The notes: generated by a model from the sequence alone, not told the origin. Shown: positions 42,830 to 64,000, counted from the first letter of the stretch. The stretch is 64,000 nucleotides of DNA from Salvelinus alpinus (GCF_045679555.1 NC_092098.1:21234038-21298037), one strand, 5' to 3'. Program-made: numbers and translations.

Positions 42830-43884
42830 ATCTAACGCAATATTTACTAATGTAAGGATAAAGAAAACAGAGCATGTACAAAATGTTTTTTATTTTACAG
42901 GATCATATAATGCATGAAGCAAACATGGAATGACTTGTGAAAATGTAGACTCAGTGAAGATGTCGAGGGAAGGTGCCTTTCATCCCTCTCTGTACCCTGG
43001 TGCAGTGGAACAATTCTTGTTCAGCCTCATAGTAGCATGATTCTGTTTCTGATTCTGGATAAATGAACTCCTGTAAATAGTGAAAGGACATTTAGATAAC
43101 ATTGTAAAGCTTTGTAAAACATTCACATTATGGCTATGAGTTTTTCCAACTTGAGACCCTAAGGAGGATGAATGACCTGTCGAACTACAGCAACCTTGTA
43201 CTTGTTTATATGAATTTGAGACTAAAGGGAGGGGGTGGGGGGCATAGCAGCGGAAGGTAAGAAGTAGGTGTTAGAGAAAAATCTGAATTAAAACAAATAT
43301 ATATTTTTAAACCGCAGCACCCCCACACCCAAAATCTTCATGCGGCTATTGCAGGGAGCGACAAATTGGGCTGAGCTTGCAGGGGTGCATTTATACAGGG
43401 TGCATCGTCTGGTACGCACCTATAATTTGAAAGTTTAAATACAGAGTATGTTATCACTAGGTTGATAATTTCAGTCAATACAAATATGGAATGAAAAGGT
43501 CTAGGTAGCATAGCCAGCCAGTGCATAACTCAAAATAATGAGAGCATTTCCACAAGGAAAAGGGTAAGCGGGGTAACAACACAGCTGCCATCTTGCTTCT
43601 TGTTTTCAGCTTTACGATAACCTATTGGAAACGGATTAGCCTACTGCATGAATTCTGTTAGCATGAGACAAGGCTTTAAAAATATACATAACACAGCAGT
43701 AGGGATATGCTTCTGGTTTAATGTGACCCTCTCCTGACCCTCAGAAAATTGGACCAACTAAGTTGTCTTAATTTTTTTTTAAATACAAATACTTTCACAT
43801 GACCCTCCCCTTGTACTGTTAAAACATGCACCACACACATCCAATAAGCAACACATAACGTTGGGATACGGATGTAGCCTTGGT
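42830..43884. other. Non-coding, nothing recognised
   Basis: AT-rich sequence with no clear frame, terminal repeat or RNA gene. The minus-strand frame 43526-43338 is short and without motif. Confidence 0.5.
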
Positions 43885-43889
43885 TCTCT

Positions 43890-44089
43890 TTAGTTTTTGT
43901 AACAGGTCGCCAAACGACCTATTGGAACTTCTTCCCCTTCACGAGATGTGATTGAGAAGATGTTTACAGTCGCGCCACACCCTTATTGTACCCATGTGAC
44001 CTGTCACTATAAAAGGTGGTGTGGCGTGACATCTATAACCCAACGTTTTATTTAGTTTTCATAACAGGTCACCAAACGACCTATGGGAG
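43890..44089. repeat. Split direct repeats at the DIRS 3' side
   Basis: TTTAGTTTTTGTAACAGGTC and its continuation to AAACGACCTATTGG (about 43890-43924) recur at about 44050-44086 with few changes. The spacing is about 160 bp. In DIRS-type elements, terminal sequences recur as split repeats used in forming a circular intermediate. Confidence 0.55.
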
Positions 44090-44375
44090 AGGCTGTACCA
44101 AAGAGATCGTTTGGACAACATAGTCAGGATAACGCACCATTTAACTTAGTCCAGATGAGTCCCTGAGACGTCCTTGTATCCACCACAGGATTCAACAGAA
44201 TAACAGGAAAACACAGAATTCAGCTGTGGTATACAATTGTATACACATGCAAGCTGAAAGCTAGAACTTACAACATGAGGCAACAAATTGGGTGCAACAG
44301 CACCAAGTGGAAGGCCTCTGTATAGAACATCCATCTCACTGATGGTTGATAGGTATCTCAATGTTCTCGGTACGC

Positions 44376-44821
44376 TCACTTATCTAGGTTGAGAGAGCGT
44401 GCCGTGTCCAGAACAATAGACCACACTGATGGTGTGGACATAACATTGAGCCTGTAGTACCTCATGAAAGTCATGGGTGTTGCCCAATTTGCAGCAGCAC
44501 AGATAGAGTCCAGGGAGGTTCCTTTGAACATGGACCATGAAGTGATCACAGCCCTGGTAAAGTGTGCTACCACACTGTCTGGAGTTGGTCTACCTGCTGC
44601 AACGTATGATTTTGACAATGCATTGGTAATCCAAAATGACAGTCTCTGCTTTGAGACAGCACGCCCTTTGGTGTTCTCCCCATAACACACAAGAAGCTGT
44701 TCTATTTGACGAACATTTCTTGTTGCAGCAAGATAGGCACTCAATGCCCTAATCGGGTAAAGTGTATGCAACTCACGACTCTCCTGTGAGAAGTGGGGAG
44801 GCGGGGGAAATGCCGCTATGA
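44376..44821 (-). pseudogene. Tyrosine recombinase, C-terminal part
   Basis: The frame reads ESRELHTLYPIRALSAYLAA, QLLVCYGENTKGRAVSKQRL, HFTRAVITSWSMFKGTSLDS and ICAAANWATPMTFMRYYRLN, matching the catalytic half of DIRS tyrosine recombinases. The usual HxxR block appears as HFTRA, and the final tyrosine region as FMRYYRLN. It is cut from its N-terminal half by the TTAA-flanked insertion. Confidence 0.85.
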
Positions 44822-46640
44822 TTAACCTTTACTTAACACCCATCCCGGATCCGGGAGCATCCTCATCAGTAAAAGCTGACTAGCATAGCCTAGCATAGCG
44901 CCACAAGTAAATAAGAGCATATAAATATCATGAAATCACAAGTCCAATACAGCAAATGAAAGATAAACATCTTGTGAATCCAGCCATCATTTCCGATTTT
45001 TAAAATGTTTTACAGCGAAAACACAATATGTATTTCTATTAGCAAACCACAATAGCCAAAGACTCAACCGCATATTTTCACCATGTTTCTACCGCATAGG
45101 TAGCTATCACAAAACCGACCAAATAGAGATATAATTAGTCACTAACCAAGAAACAACTTCATCAGATGACAGTCTTATAACATGTTATACAATAAATTTA
45201 TGTTTTGTTCGAAAATGTGCATATTTGAGGTATAAATCATAGTTTTACATTGCAGCTACCATCAAAAATATCACCAAAGCAGCCAGAATAATTACAGAGA
45301 GCAACGTGAAATACCTAAATACTCATCATAAAACATTTATGAAAAATACATGGTGTACAGCAAATGAAAGATAAACATCTTGTGAATCCAGCCAATATTT
45401 CAGATTTTTTAAGTGTTTTACAGCGAAACACAATATAGCATTATATTAGCTTACCACAATAGCCAAACACACAACCGCATTTATTCACCGCATAGATAGC
45501 ATTCGCAAAAACCAGCAAAAGATATAAAATTAATCACTAACCTTGACCAACTTCATCAGATGACAGTCTTATAACATCAGGTTATACAATAGACTTATGT
45601 TTTGTTCGAAAATTTGCATATTTAGAGCTGCAAACCGTGGTTATACATTGTGAATATGTAGCATCGATTCACCAGAATGTCCGGAGCTATTTTGGACACT
45701 CACCTAATCTGACCAAAGAACTCATCATAAACTTTACTAAAAAATACTTGTTGTATGGCAAATGAAAGATACACTGGTTCTTAATGCAACCGCCGTGTTA
45801 GATTTAAAAAAATAACTTTACCATAACAAACAGCTTGCGTTATTGCGAGACAGTGCCCGCCAAAACGGCGGACAATAGAAATAAAATTTTCCACAGAAAT
45901 ACGAAATAACATCATAAATTGTTCTTACTTTTGCTGAGCTTCCATCAGAATCTTGTACAAGCAGTCCTCTTTCCAGAATAAATCGTTGTTTGGTTTTAGA
46001 ATGTCCTTTTCTCCTGTCGAATTCGTGCCACAATGCTAGCCAATGTTGATGACGTTCCCAGTTTCTCTCGACGCAAGGAACGGAAAACTCCAAAAGTCCC
46101 AATAAACGTTGAATAATCTGATAAAACTCGGTTGAAAAAACATACTTTACGACGATATTATCACATGTATCAAATAAAATCAGAGCCGGAGATATCCGCC
46201 GTGTATACCGAACGCTTATCAGAAGACAATATGGGGGTGCTTCGCGCGCCTAGGTAGAGAAAGGAAATTCCTGACCTGCCACTCCAAAAGCTCTTGTTCG
46301 ACCTCAGATCAAGCTAGACACCCCATTCCACCTTCCACTGCCTGTTGACATCTAGTGGAAGGCGTATGAAGTGCATGCATATCGATAAATATTAGGCAAT
46401 TGAATAGGCAGGCCCTGAAACAGAGCCTCGTTTTCAGATTTTTCACTTCCTGTCTGGAAGTTTGCTGCAAAATGAGTTCTGTTTTACTCACAGATATAAT
46501 TCAAACAGTTTTAGAAACTTGAGAGTGTTTTTTATCCAATAGTAATAATAATATGCATATTGTATGATCTAGAATAGAGTACGAGGCCATTTAAATTGGG
46601 CACAATTTTTTCCAAAGTGAAAATAGCGCCCCCCTATTAA
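44822..46640. mobile_element. 1.8-kb non-autonomous element flanked by TTAA (piggyBac-like)
   Basis: The insert (44826-46636) lies between TTAA at 44822-44825 and 46637-46640. Removing it with one TTAA brings the two recombinase parts back in frame. It starts CCTTTACTTAACACCCATCC and contains the palindrome CCCGGATCCGGG. Inside are two related blocks of about 400 bp (from about 44953 and 45359), each beginning CAGCAAATGAAAGATAAACA. No transposase. TTAA duplication suggests the piggyBac superfamily, although the two ends do not form an obvious inverted repeat. Confidence 0.75.
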
Positions 46641-47218
46641 GGGCTGGATGGCATATGATGATGAAAGCACTTTAGGTAAGAATGCTGTATTTTCCCCAAG
46701 CACTGCCATAGATCCATCTTCTGCTAAATTGAGGCATGAAGGATGTGTAGAAAACGCGTGTTATTCTCCAACACGCTTGGCTGAAACAATAGCCAATAGA
46801 AAGGCAGTCTTGACTGAGAGCTCACATAGTTTAAGTGAAGACACTGGCTCAAGTGATCATAGGACAACATCTAACTCCCATGAGTGTACTGAAGGAACCT
46901 TAGGAGCCGTAGCCTGCGGGCACCTTCCATGAACTGCGATACTAGAGTGTGTGCCCCTGGTGATGCACCCGTAATCTGGTCATGTCCCATACAGATGGCT
47001 GCCATATACACTTTCAATGTAGATGGGAACTTCCCTACAGCTATAAGCTCCTGGAGGAAAGTCAAAATGACAGAAATTGGGCAGGAAGATGGCGATTCTG
47101 CATGGTCGACACACCACTTCCTGGAAACGCATACAGCATCCCCCTTGGCCATCTGTGTGATAGGGCATCGACCCTGAGTGAGCCTGCTGGACCCTTTATG
47201 GAGTACCACATAGGACAA
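46641..47218 (-). pseudogene. Tyrosine recombinase, N-terminal part
   Basis: Reads VILTFLQELIAVGKFPSTLK, VYMAAICMGHDQI and HTLVSQFMEGARRLRLLR (46871-47218), the SAM-like core-binding part of DIRS recombinases. It continues with shifts into LKLCELSVKTAFLLAIVSAK and RVGE at about 46780-46815, where the first catalytic arginine block sits. A stop follows RVGE. Broken. Confidence 0.8.
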
Positions 47219-47733
47219 TGGGTTGAGTCTTGCGATGCGAACAGAACGACGATGGCACTTCCGAATCGAGCTTCAGTACGTTGATGTGAACCATTGTCCA
47301 TGGTGCTGACCATACACCATGGACCCCTGACTGGTTCAAGACCAACTCCCCATCCCTGTAGGGAGGCCTCTGTGGTCAAAGTCACCCATTTGCGAACTAC
47401 GACTAGGAGAGCTCCACTGGGAGTTCGAAGTGCTAGGCGCCACGATTCTATTGCTCTCCAGCAACTCATTGAAATTGTGAGATTTTTGGGTTTGTCCCTT
47501 CTGGGACATAGATTGTGACTCTTGTACCAGTGCTGTATTGGCCGCATGTGGAACAAGCCCAATGGTACAAAATTGACTGCAGCAGCTAGGAGGCCAAGGA
47601 GCCTATGACTAGCACTGTCACCTGTTTTCTCAGTTTGAATGTTGAAAGACAATTTGCCAAAGATACCAGAGAGTGTTGCACACATGATTTCAATGTCTAG
47701 TGTCAAGCCCAGAAAGTGACGTTTGAAACAGCC
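47062..47733 (-). pseudogene. DIRS reverse transcriptase end and RNase H fragment
   Basis: The frame begins in an RT thumb block (HFLGLTLDIEIMCATLS), then HRLLGLLAAAVNFVPLGLFH and MRPIQHWYKSHNL, followed by an RNase H-like region with TLTTEASLQGWGVGLEPVRG. Upstream RT motifs, including the catalytic aspartates, are absent. The RNase H first aspartate block reads TTEASLQGWG, with glutamate where the family has aspartate. Confidence 0.75.
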
Positions 47734-48884
47734 TAATCATATTAAAACATTGTGACTAGTTGTGTTTATGCCACACATAAAATGTAATACATTTTAAAAG
47801 TGAAATGACAAATATTTAGGCTTTATTGAAGTGCTAGGTTTTAGGTCGAGGAATAGCCGCTAGGATCGGAAAGAAAGCAGAACACGTGTTAAGCTTTCCT
47901 GAATAACTGGGCTTGCTGGGTGCATAGGCCTATGTGGCACATAGGACGACCATGGAGAATGACGATCGGCAACAGACAGCGCATCAGTATCAGAAGTAAA
48001 AAATAAAGCCGGACTGGCCTGCTACTATGCCTTTCTATAATCTGTTGAGAGTACACCCACAACTGATCCAAATGTGTGAGTGAATGGAATGAAAATTCAA
48101 ATAACAAGGCTTTTACGCCATTATTCAAATTACATTTTCACTGCAGTTTACAGAAAATGGTAACAAAAAATTGCTTTTTGTTTTGGTGTGTCTAGGTGTA
48201 TGACTCGGTATTGGTTGCGGATGCTTAGAGAGAAAGTTATACTTACGGTTGGCTCATATCAGAAGTAAACATACAGTCAGACTGGCCTGCTACTTTCTAT
48301 AATCTGTGGAGAGTAGACTCACAACTGATTGAGCTATGAAGAGAGTAGAGGAAGATGGGTCAAGGATGAGGGATTTTACAAATGCTCCCGGTGAATAGTA
48401 GTCCTTTGCCAGTACAGAGTAATAGGTCCACGAATTAAATGTGCTTCAGTCAGGTTGGCTTTTTAGCGTTCATTGCCATGGTTATCAACTCTACCGCAGA
48501 AATGGAATGTAAATCACAGACAATAGGTGTTGTAGTGGAAGCTGCAGAGAAGTACTTTAGATTTTACTACAGAGGATTACAGGGAGTGTTGAATGGTGGT
48601 GTCCCATCCTCCTAGGCTGTTGGCCTGGGGTAGATTCAGAAAGGATTGGAATGGGGTGGCGGGTTTTTATTTGTGATGGGTTAGTTGGCAGGGTCATTTC
48701 TTTCCCTTTTGTATCACAAAGTGAAATATATTTACATTCATCTCCAGTTGGTGGCAGTAATGCACCTTTAGGTTGCCAACCTCCATTTAAAGCTGCAATA
48801 TGTAACTGCTTGGTTGACCCTACCGAATTCACATAGAAATAAGTTATAGATCTGTCATGTTCATTGAAAGCAAGTCTTTATATG
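47734..48884. other. Non-coding, nothing recognised
   Basis: AT-rich with a loosely repeated block (TATCAGAAGTAAA and AGACTGGCCTGCTAC-type words near 47985-48030 and 48258-48300), suggesting a local duplication of about 270 bp spacing. No coding frame. Confidence 0.5.
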
Positions 48885-49156
48885 TTTACATACCCTACAT
48901 TACTCATCTCATATGTATATACTGTACTCTATACCATCTACTGCATCTTGCCTATGCCATTCTATACCATCACTCATTCATATATTTTTTTATGTACATA
49001 TTCTTATTCATTCCTTTACACTTGTGTATAAGGTAATTGTTGTGAAATTGTTAGGTTCGATTATTCGTTGGATATTACTGCATTGTCGGAACTCGCTACA
49101 CTCGCATTAACATCTGCTAACCATGTGTAAGTGACAAATAAAATTTGATTTGAAGA
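48885..49156 (+). mobile_element. L2-type LINE (RSg-1-like), 3' UTR only
   Basis: Matches the 3' UTR of the LINE at 24485-27842: TTACATACCCTACATTACTC, TCATATGTATATACTGTACT, then AACATCTGCTAACCATGTGT and AATAAAATTTGATTTGA. Strongly 5' truncated. Confidence 0.9.
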
Positions 49157-50639
49157 AGTGCTAGATATGTTATATGTGCATTACTTCTATGCTTGTATCT
49201 TTTACTTTCGGTTTTGTACACCAGCTTCAAACAGCTGAAAATACAATATTTTTGGTTATGGAAAATATATTTCACACCGGTTTAATACCTGCTTGTTTTG
49301 TCTGAAATTTTAGCAACCAGGAAATGGCGGAACGATTTCTTCATAATGCACCTTTAAAAAACACAGAAGAAGAAGAACAGATTACCATTCCAAAGATTTG
49401 TATAACTAACCCAAGATAGACCACCGACTGGCGTTTCGAATGGGAGCAAATTAATCATAGTAGGCAGAACAAGCAAGAGCCAAGCACGATGTAGCGAGAT
49501 CCTATTGGCGCGTTCTAGCATGTCGTTGCATATTTCCGTTAGAGAACGCCTACTGTGAAGTGTGCGTGTGTAATAACTAAATTGTCCCTTGCACTCCTTC
49601 TAAACAACACAATTAAACAATTTGGCAAAGGGTAATGTCTGTTCGTAACATATTCTAGTTCTGGGAACAGTATTGAGATCAAACGTTTCATCGATGTAAA
49701 ACAAATTGCAGAATGTTGGCCAAACTCCATCAATGGCTTCCTCTCATCACCATATTTGGTGGGGAACGAAAACGCCAACCGGATGCTTCAGATTTATACA
49801 TCCGGTGAAACTTCTGGCTCATTTTTCTATCTGTGACCGTTCTCCTAGCGGCAGGATATTATTATACAGGAAATGCATTAGTCTTTAGCATAGCATTTTC
49901 ATAAGAGTGGCTTTAGACACTATAGTTATACAGTTAGTTATAGTTATACACTATTATAACGTATCTAACTATCTTTCCAATTATACTTTAGTTTGCTAGC
50001 TGTGGCATACACCGTTAGCTACTTGAGTCTTCTAAAAATTCTAAGCTGTTAACTAGTTAAATTAGTTAGCTAAATCTAGCCTCTGGAACCGGAAAGGAGA
50101 GGACAAAACAACAAGGCACTGGACTGGTACAAGAAGGATCATACCCCTTTATTTTATAACTCAATTATCACACCACTTCTCCCCAGATAGTTAACTATAT
50201 ATGTTTTACTTCCGATTATTGATATTGTTCTGATCAGTTGATCGGACAGTCAGTGATGATCAACGTGACATAAAGTACCGTAGTTTTAAGATCGCTAGCT
50301 AGCTAACGTTAAAATATCTTAGTTAAGATTATAGCTAGCTAATGTAAGCGTAGCTATCTATCCGTGGTAAGTCAAATTCGTGTTTGTTGTTGTCTTAGCA
50401 CACCCGGCTAGCGAGCTAACGTCAGCTTATCTGGCCAAGTAAACTAACTAACTTTAGCTAGCTGAGTTGTTACCGAACATAATAGTTTTGTCCACCAGAC
50501 CGAATGTTTTTTCCCCCCATTGATTACAATTTTTAACGTGTTTTCGCTATTTGCTAACTTAGTTGGGAACGCCAAATAGCTATTTGTGTTGTATATACAG
50601 GCACCATTGATTGTAAAAACTATTATACTGTGAATGTGT
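49157..50639. other. Upstream region of rnf167, no gene recognised
   Basis: No frame or element end stands out. Many GCTAGCTA words occur (50035-50460). A good donor-like GTGGTAAGTC at 50365-50374 could end a 5' UTR exon of rnf167, but transcript data would be needed. Confidence 0.4.
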
Positions 50640-51080
50640 GTTCGTTTATTTCAACAGCTTGCAACTGCAGCCCGCAATTCTGGGCGTTCCTGTATTGTGG
50701 GCTTTCCCCTCCATGGGATGATGGCTGGCTTGCTAGTTCGCGACACCGTTAGCTATTGCCTGTTGTGTACGGGAGAAAACCGTGCCTGACATTCGGGGCG
50801 GTTATTGTCTACCGGTCGCTCCCGCTGGCGCGGGAGGCTGGGGCTACACGGTGTGTTTACTAGCTAGCACACGGTGTCGTTCCCGCCAGCTATCTACCGA
50901 ACTAGCTGGCACACTTTAACAGAACTGCGGGAAAACAATGCCCGACAAGCGGGGACGAAGGACACTGTCTGCCTGTGTACGGCTAGCTAGATACCATTGT
51001 CGCCCCGGCCCTTCTATGGGCTTTATCGCGACTGACATCCAACGTTATTGTGCATTAACGCCACATACTGTACTGGAGCG
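50640..51080 (+). promoter_or_regulatory. CpG-rich region, likely promoter or first-exon area of rnf167
   Basis: This stretch is GC- and CpG-rich against AT-rich surroundings, with words such as CCGGTCGCTCCCGCTGGCGC and GTCGCCCCGGCCC. It lies 225-665 bp before the rnf167 start codon. An acceptor-like CCACTCCCCAG ending at 51243 suggests the start codon lies in the second exon, with the first exon in or near this region. Confidence 0.5.
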
Positions 51081-51304
51081 CCTCTGCTAGTGTAACAATG
51101 TACCAATAGAAGTATAAAGAGGGGTGAAAGCCCCGAAATGCAGGCCGCAATTCCACCCATGTTTATTTGGTCTGGTATTGGAATAATTTGTTATTATGCA
51201 ATTGGTTACTCGATGTATGAGATTTGCCTCTTCCACTCCCCAGGCTGAACTTCCCAGCTTCCTGGCCCTACTCATCCCATTCTCCAGACAGACAGTGAGG
51301 CAGG

Positions 51305-60679
<9,375 letters not shown>

Positions 60680-62768
60680 AAGCTTGGAGGGAGCTGGGAT
60701 TAAATTACTTTGTGCTAGCTGAAAAGGGTCAGGCTTGTCCCCGCAGGGTGTTTTTAAATGGTTTATGGAGTTGTGGCTATGAAGTTGTCTCAGCCATAGA
60801 CTTTCTAGAACACTATTGTCACTTTGGTTACGTAGAACAGATTTACATATTTTATCCAATTTAGACTCTGTTGCTAGCTAAGATGTTAATATTTAGCCAA
60901 GATTCTGTTATGTTTAGGCAGTTCTGTCTTCAACATGAGGCACACATTGATAAGTACAGTAAATCAGTTCAAACATTTAGCTTTGAGTCTTTGCCAGTGA
61001 ACTATAACCTTCCCACCCATCCCTAAAACTTAAGATTTGCACAAAATGAATCAACTGACAGGTAGTCTCAATCTTAACTAGCAGTATTTAGTTGAATACA
61101 TTTTTTCAATGCACTACTTGACAATTGACATACCCCAAATTCTTATTTTCAATGAACATATTGTACAAGGAGATAACCCACCTGAGATTATTTTTGTAGT
61201 TATTGAGTAGACTCAAGTCATCCGCCAGTTGTTCTTCATATTTCTTCAACATTTTTATTCTAGTATTACATTGTTATTGCATTGTTGGGTTTTGAGTTTG
61301 AAAGAAAGGCATGTCACTGTACTTGTGCATGTGACATTAACTTAACTTGAGTTGAAAGGAAACTACAGTGCTGCAGTCGCATTAATAAGATCTCTTCCCC
61401 ATGCTAGTAGTATACGGTTACCTGTATGCGTCTCTGTAACTGGTTTCTTTCATTATATTGGTTAAGTGGGAGTATAGTTTACTCTATGGGGTGTTTCTTT
61501 CTCTGATGGGTTTATGGAGTTTTTAGACTGTTAATTTGTTATGCATCATTGACCAGTAATCGGGGCATGCCAAAGGAGATTATTTATTTTTTACTTCACT
61601 GTAATACATTTTTATTATCCAGCATTGTTTCTTTTAACTTCTTTTACTCCTTTTAAAAGTTCAGAATTTGTCCAGTTTGATTTTATTTCAACCTCTTCTA
61701 TGATAGATCGTTCAGAGTTCTTCATGATGTTGTAATGTTAGTTTGTTTTCTGTCTGTTTTTGTTTTTGACATAACTGGTGATATGGTCCGTCTAAAAGAG
61801 ATTCCATCTGCTCTCTGAAGAAGTTGAACAAACTCAGGAATAGGAACATATTCACTCTGTATGGAAATTACATTTCAGAATTCTTCATGGATATTCTTGT
61901 TTTATTTTCATACAGAATGAACATATTACACCATAGAATATAGCAAACCATCAGCACAATTCTTTCCAGTTTTGTCAGTCTCCTCACATCAGCCTTTGTC
62001 TACCTGTAGAAGTACAGATTTATTGTTAGGAGAATAGTGTGTATCTTAAGGGACTATTACTCATGTAACAGTGTTTTTTTTTTATTTCTTCCTGTGTAGC
62101 CTTTTATACACAGTACACACTTTAGGAACAAGGTAGGCAACCATGTATATGATCATATGTCCATGCATCAAAATACACTCTGTTTAGATCATTTTTTCCC
62201 CTGAAAAGAGCAGGAGAAGGGGGATGCCAGTACTTATACATTGTTACACATTCACATTGGTCTCCACCTCAGCTATGAATCTATTGCTTTCTGTATGCAA
62301 CTTCTTGATTGTCTGTGTACATTGCGTATTCCTAGGATGGCAATTATTTGTTGACAAATTATATGTTGACATCTCCTCCCATATGACATGATGTATGATT
62401 TAGCTTTTGAGTAGAATGTGCCTAATTTCAGTCAGAATGTATCTTTATTGCTGATAAATGATAGGTGTTCATATACCACAATTTAATTTGTAGGTGTATT
62501 TTTTTTAAACATTTTGGAAATCTTTTATGTTGGATGAAAGACTTATGTCAATGTACCTTTAATCACAAGCAAAACACTAGTAACAATAGTAATGGAACTG
62601 GCTATCAGCTTCTGTGGTGCTCATGCCATTGGGACCAAGTGTTATGTAACACTTTCATTTATTATGTCATTGTCGGTTAGTCCTTGACTGCTGCTTTTCC
62701 ATAACCTCCTTTCTCACTGCTGAAGATTTATATAGTCTTGTGACATTTTATGTTGGTCCCATAATAAA
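60680..62768 (+). other. rnf167: 3' UTR of rnf167
   Basis: About 2.1 kb of non-coding, T-rich sequence from the stop codon to the AATAAA at 62763-62768. No frame longer than about 70 residues. The length and the absence of transposon ends fit a retained long 3' UTR. Whether earlier signals are used is unknown. Confidence 0.5.
62763..62768 (+). terminator. rnf167: Candidate polyadenylation signal of rnf167
   Basis: AATAAA, followed by TTTTGGGCTTCTGTTTTAAG, a T/G-rich downstream stretch. Later AATAAA words also occur near 63695 and 63760. Confidence 0.4.
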
Positions 62769-62769
62769 T

Positions 62770-63896
62770 TACATATTTTGGGCTTCTGTTTTAAGTCTTG
62801 AGTTTTTATCAGCCAGGAATCAACTTCCTATCGACATTAGTTAGAATACGGTAAATTAACTTAAATATCCCCTCTCCCTCCACCAAAGTACCATGATTAG
62901 CGGGAATGGTGTCTTTCCTGGCTGTGTTTTGAAAGTGAAGAACAATTGTCATAAGATTCACAACAGTCGTTGAAATCAGAATAATTCTAAAAATAGGCAA
63001 TTTATTTGACGATAAATGTTCTAAATCATTACCAACTAAAAACCTAGTGACTCGTACTGTACCATAACTGAATGACAGCATGAATTTGCTTCTAGCCCTC
63101 TGCAGTTTACCAGCCCTGCAGTTCCATTGGTTGAATTGAACTGAGCCATGAATGGTTATGGTCAATGGATTGGACCAGTCACCACGCCTCTCATTTCTAT
63201 TCTGTGTCGAAGAGACACAGATTCATTTATAAGCAAATACCTCAAAGGGTACAGTCATTAGGCTAATTAACATTGAGCATAGCTCAACAAGTCTGGCTTC
63301 GTGATGTTCCCTGACTGTGTTTTCATTTCAATAAGGCTCCCCCACACACTTTCTTTTTTAAACTCCATTTATAAAAGACATTCAGCTAGTAAACAGTCAT
63401 CGCACAAATCAGTTGTGTACTTGCCCTTTAGAAAGTGTTTGACATCTCCCCCGTGAAAGCATATATATAACCTCCAATGATCTAAAACCTTCAATGTTCA
63501 TTACACCTGATACAACATAGCTGATATTTCTTACTGTCTGTTGTGGGAAAGGATGCCTTAGTCATCACCTTCCCCCTCTCCTGTGTCTCTCGCTTACTAT
63601 TCTAACTCATCTCATCTTTTTTGCTTGTTTCCAAAGAGTTCCCTTAAAAACTGGACAGGGAGGAACGTGACCAAATGTATTTGCCTTTGTGCTGAATAAA
63701 AATATGTTAGCTACAGGAACATCACTGTTTTAGGGGACCCTTTGTTCCACTTAAAGATGAAATAAACACTTGTACTGTAATTCATGTATAATACAAATGA
63801 TGGTTTCAGACTGTTTGTATTGTGTTTTCCTGTCCATCATCGGTTTTGTCAAATTACTATTTTGTACCACAAATTAATTTAATGTCTCTTAAGCAG
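62770..63896. other. Intergenic, nothing recognised
   Basis: AT-rich. Minus-strand frame 63165-62809 has no recognisable motif. Two AATAAA words near 63695 and 63760 could belong to rnf167 or another transcript. Confidence 0.45.
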
Positions 63897-64000
63897 CCAG
63901 ATGTCAATGACGAGTCAGGGGATGTCCGTATATTATCATCATACAAGGATGTATGGTCTAACGTGGATCAGGGTGTTGAACCCACTCCTGTCTGGTCGCA
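63897..64000 (+). CDS. Possible exon of a further gene, cut by the window edge
   Basis: An acceptor-like TTAAGCAG ends at 63896. After it the frame starting CCA-GAT-GTC stays open to the edge and reads PDVNDESGDVRILSSYKDVW then SNVDQGVEPTPVWS. The acidic, non-repetitive composition looks protein-like. A second frame is also open over the same span, so the call is weak. I do not recognise the protein. Confidence 0.3.

Larger units (their letters stand above)
43885..47733 (-). mobile_element. DIRS-type tyrosine-recombinase retroelement, 5' truncated and split
   Basis: On the minus strand the order is: end of reverse transcriptase and RNase H (47733-47062), tyrosine recombinase first part (47218-46641), a 1.8-kb insertion (44826-46636), tyrosine recombinase second part (44821-44376), then a 3' region with two direct copies of a 37-bp word (about 43890 and 44050). 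RT upstream of the HFLGLTLDI block is missing. Presence of a tyrosine recombinase in place of an integrase, together with RT/RNase H, identifies a DIRS-type element. Confidence 0.8.

Noticed and set aside
43890..44089. Regular repeats considered as a CRISPR-like array
   Set aside because: Only two repeat copies are present, in eukaryotic DNA beside a DIRS recombinase; a retroelement end explains them.

Overview
The window is vertebrate nuclear DNA, almost certainly from a salmonid fish. Three things point there: a beta-defensin of the trout/salmon type, dense Tc1-like DNA transposons of several families, and repeated L2-type LINEs ending in an ATTTG-rich tail (the salmonid RSg-1 type). It contains three recognisable host genes and a large, deeply nested mass of transposable elements. 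I saw no prokaryotic, CRISPR or phage features.

Host genes. (1) A single-exon odorant receptor on the minus strand (2268-3209). (2) A three-exon beta-defensin on the plus strand (21752-22248), coding for 66 residues with six cysteines. (3) A nine-coding-exon membrane RING-H2 ubiquitin ligase of the RNF13/RNF167 group, best called rnf167, on the plus strand (51305-60679, 403 residues). A possible exon of a further gene is cut by the right edge (63897-64000).

Mobile DNA by region. 3.2-10.2 kb: Tc1 relics, SINEs and two L2 LINE fragments. 10.2-13.3 kb: a hAT-like non-autonomous element split by a LINE that keeps a 726-residue reverse-transcriptase frame. 13.4-18.5 kb: a Tc1 copy split by a nearly full-length but frame-shifted L2 LINE, then cut by a solo LTR-like sequence beside a second Tc1 relic. 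18.5-21.3 kb: diverged direct repeats around a repetitive stretch. 23.6-27.9 kb: a Tc1 copy carrying an L2 LINE with an intact 945-residue endonuclease/reverse-transcriptase frame. 28.4-31.7 kb: a hAT MITE, a 490-bp foldback, a decayed hAT transposase element and LTR debris. 32.2-39.4 kb: a decayed L1/Tx1-like LINE split by a complete Ty3/gypsy chromovirus (33824-38999) with matching 432-bp LTRs and 5-bp target duplications. 40.5-47.7 kb: DIRS-type tyrosine-recombinase retroelement pieces, one split by a 1.8-kb insertion at a duplicated TTAA.

The 6.4-kb intron 2 of rnf167 holds another stack: a Tc1 copy with a hAT element in one end, a different Tc1 in the other, and a SINE tail in its transposase. 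Duplicated target sites give the order of insertion in several stacks. Apart from the host genes and the youngest elements (gypsy; the 24.5-27.8 kb L2), most coding capacity is broken. I found no evidence of a new multi-gene system. The most informative content is the transposon stratigraphy, the young chromovirus and the DIRS relic.
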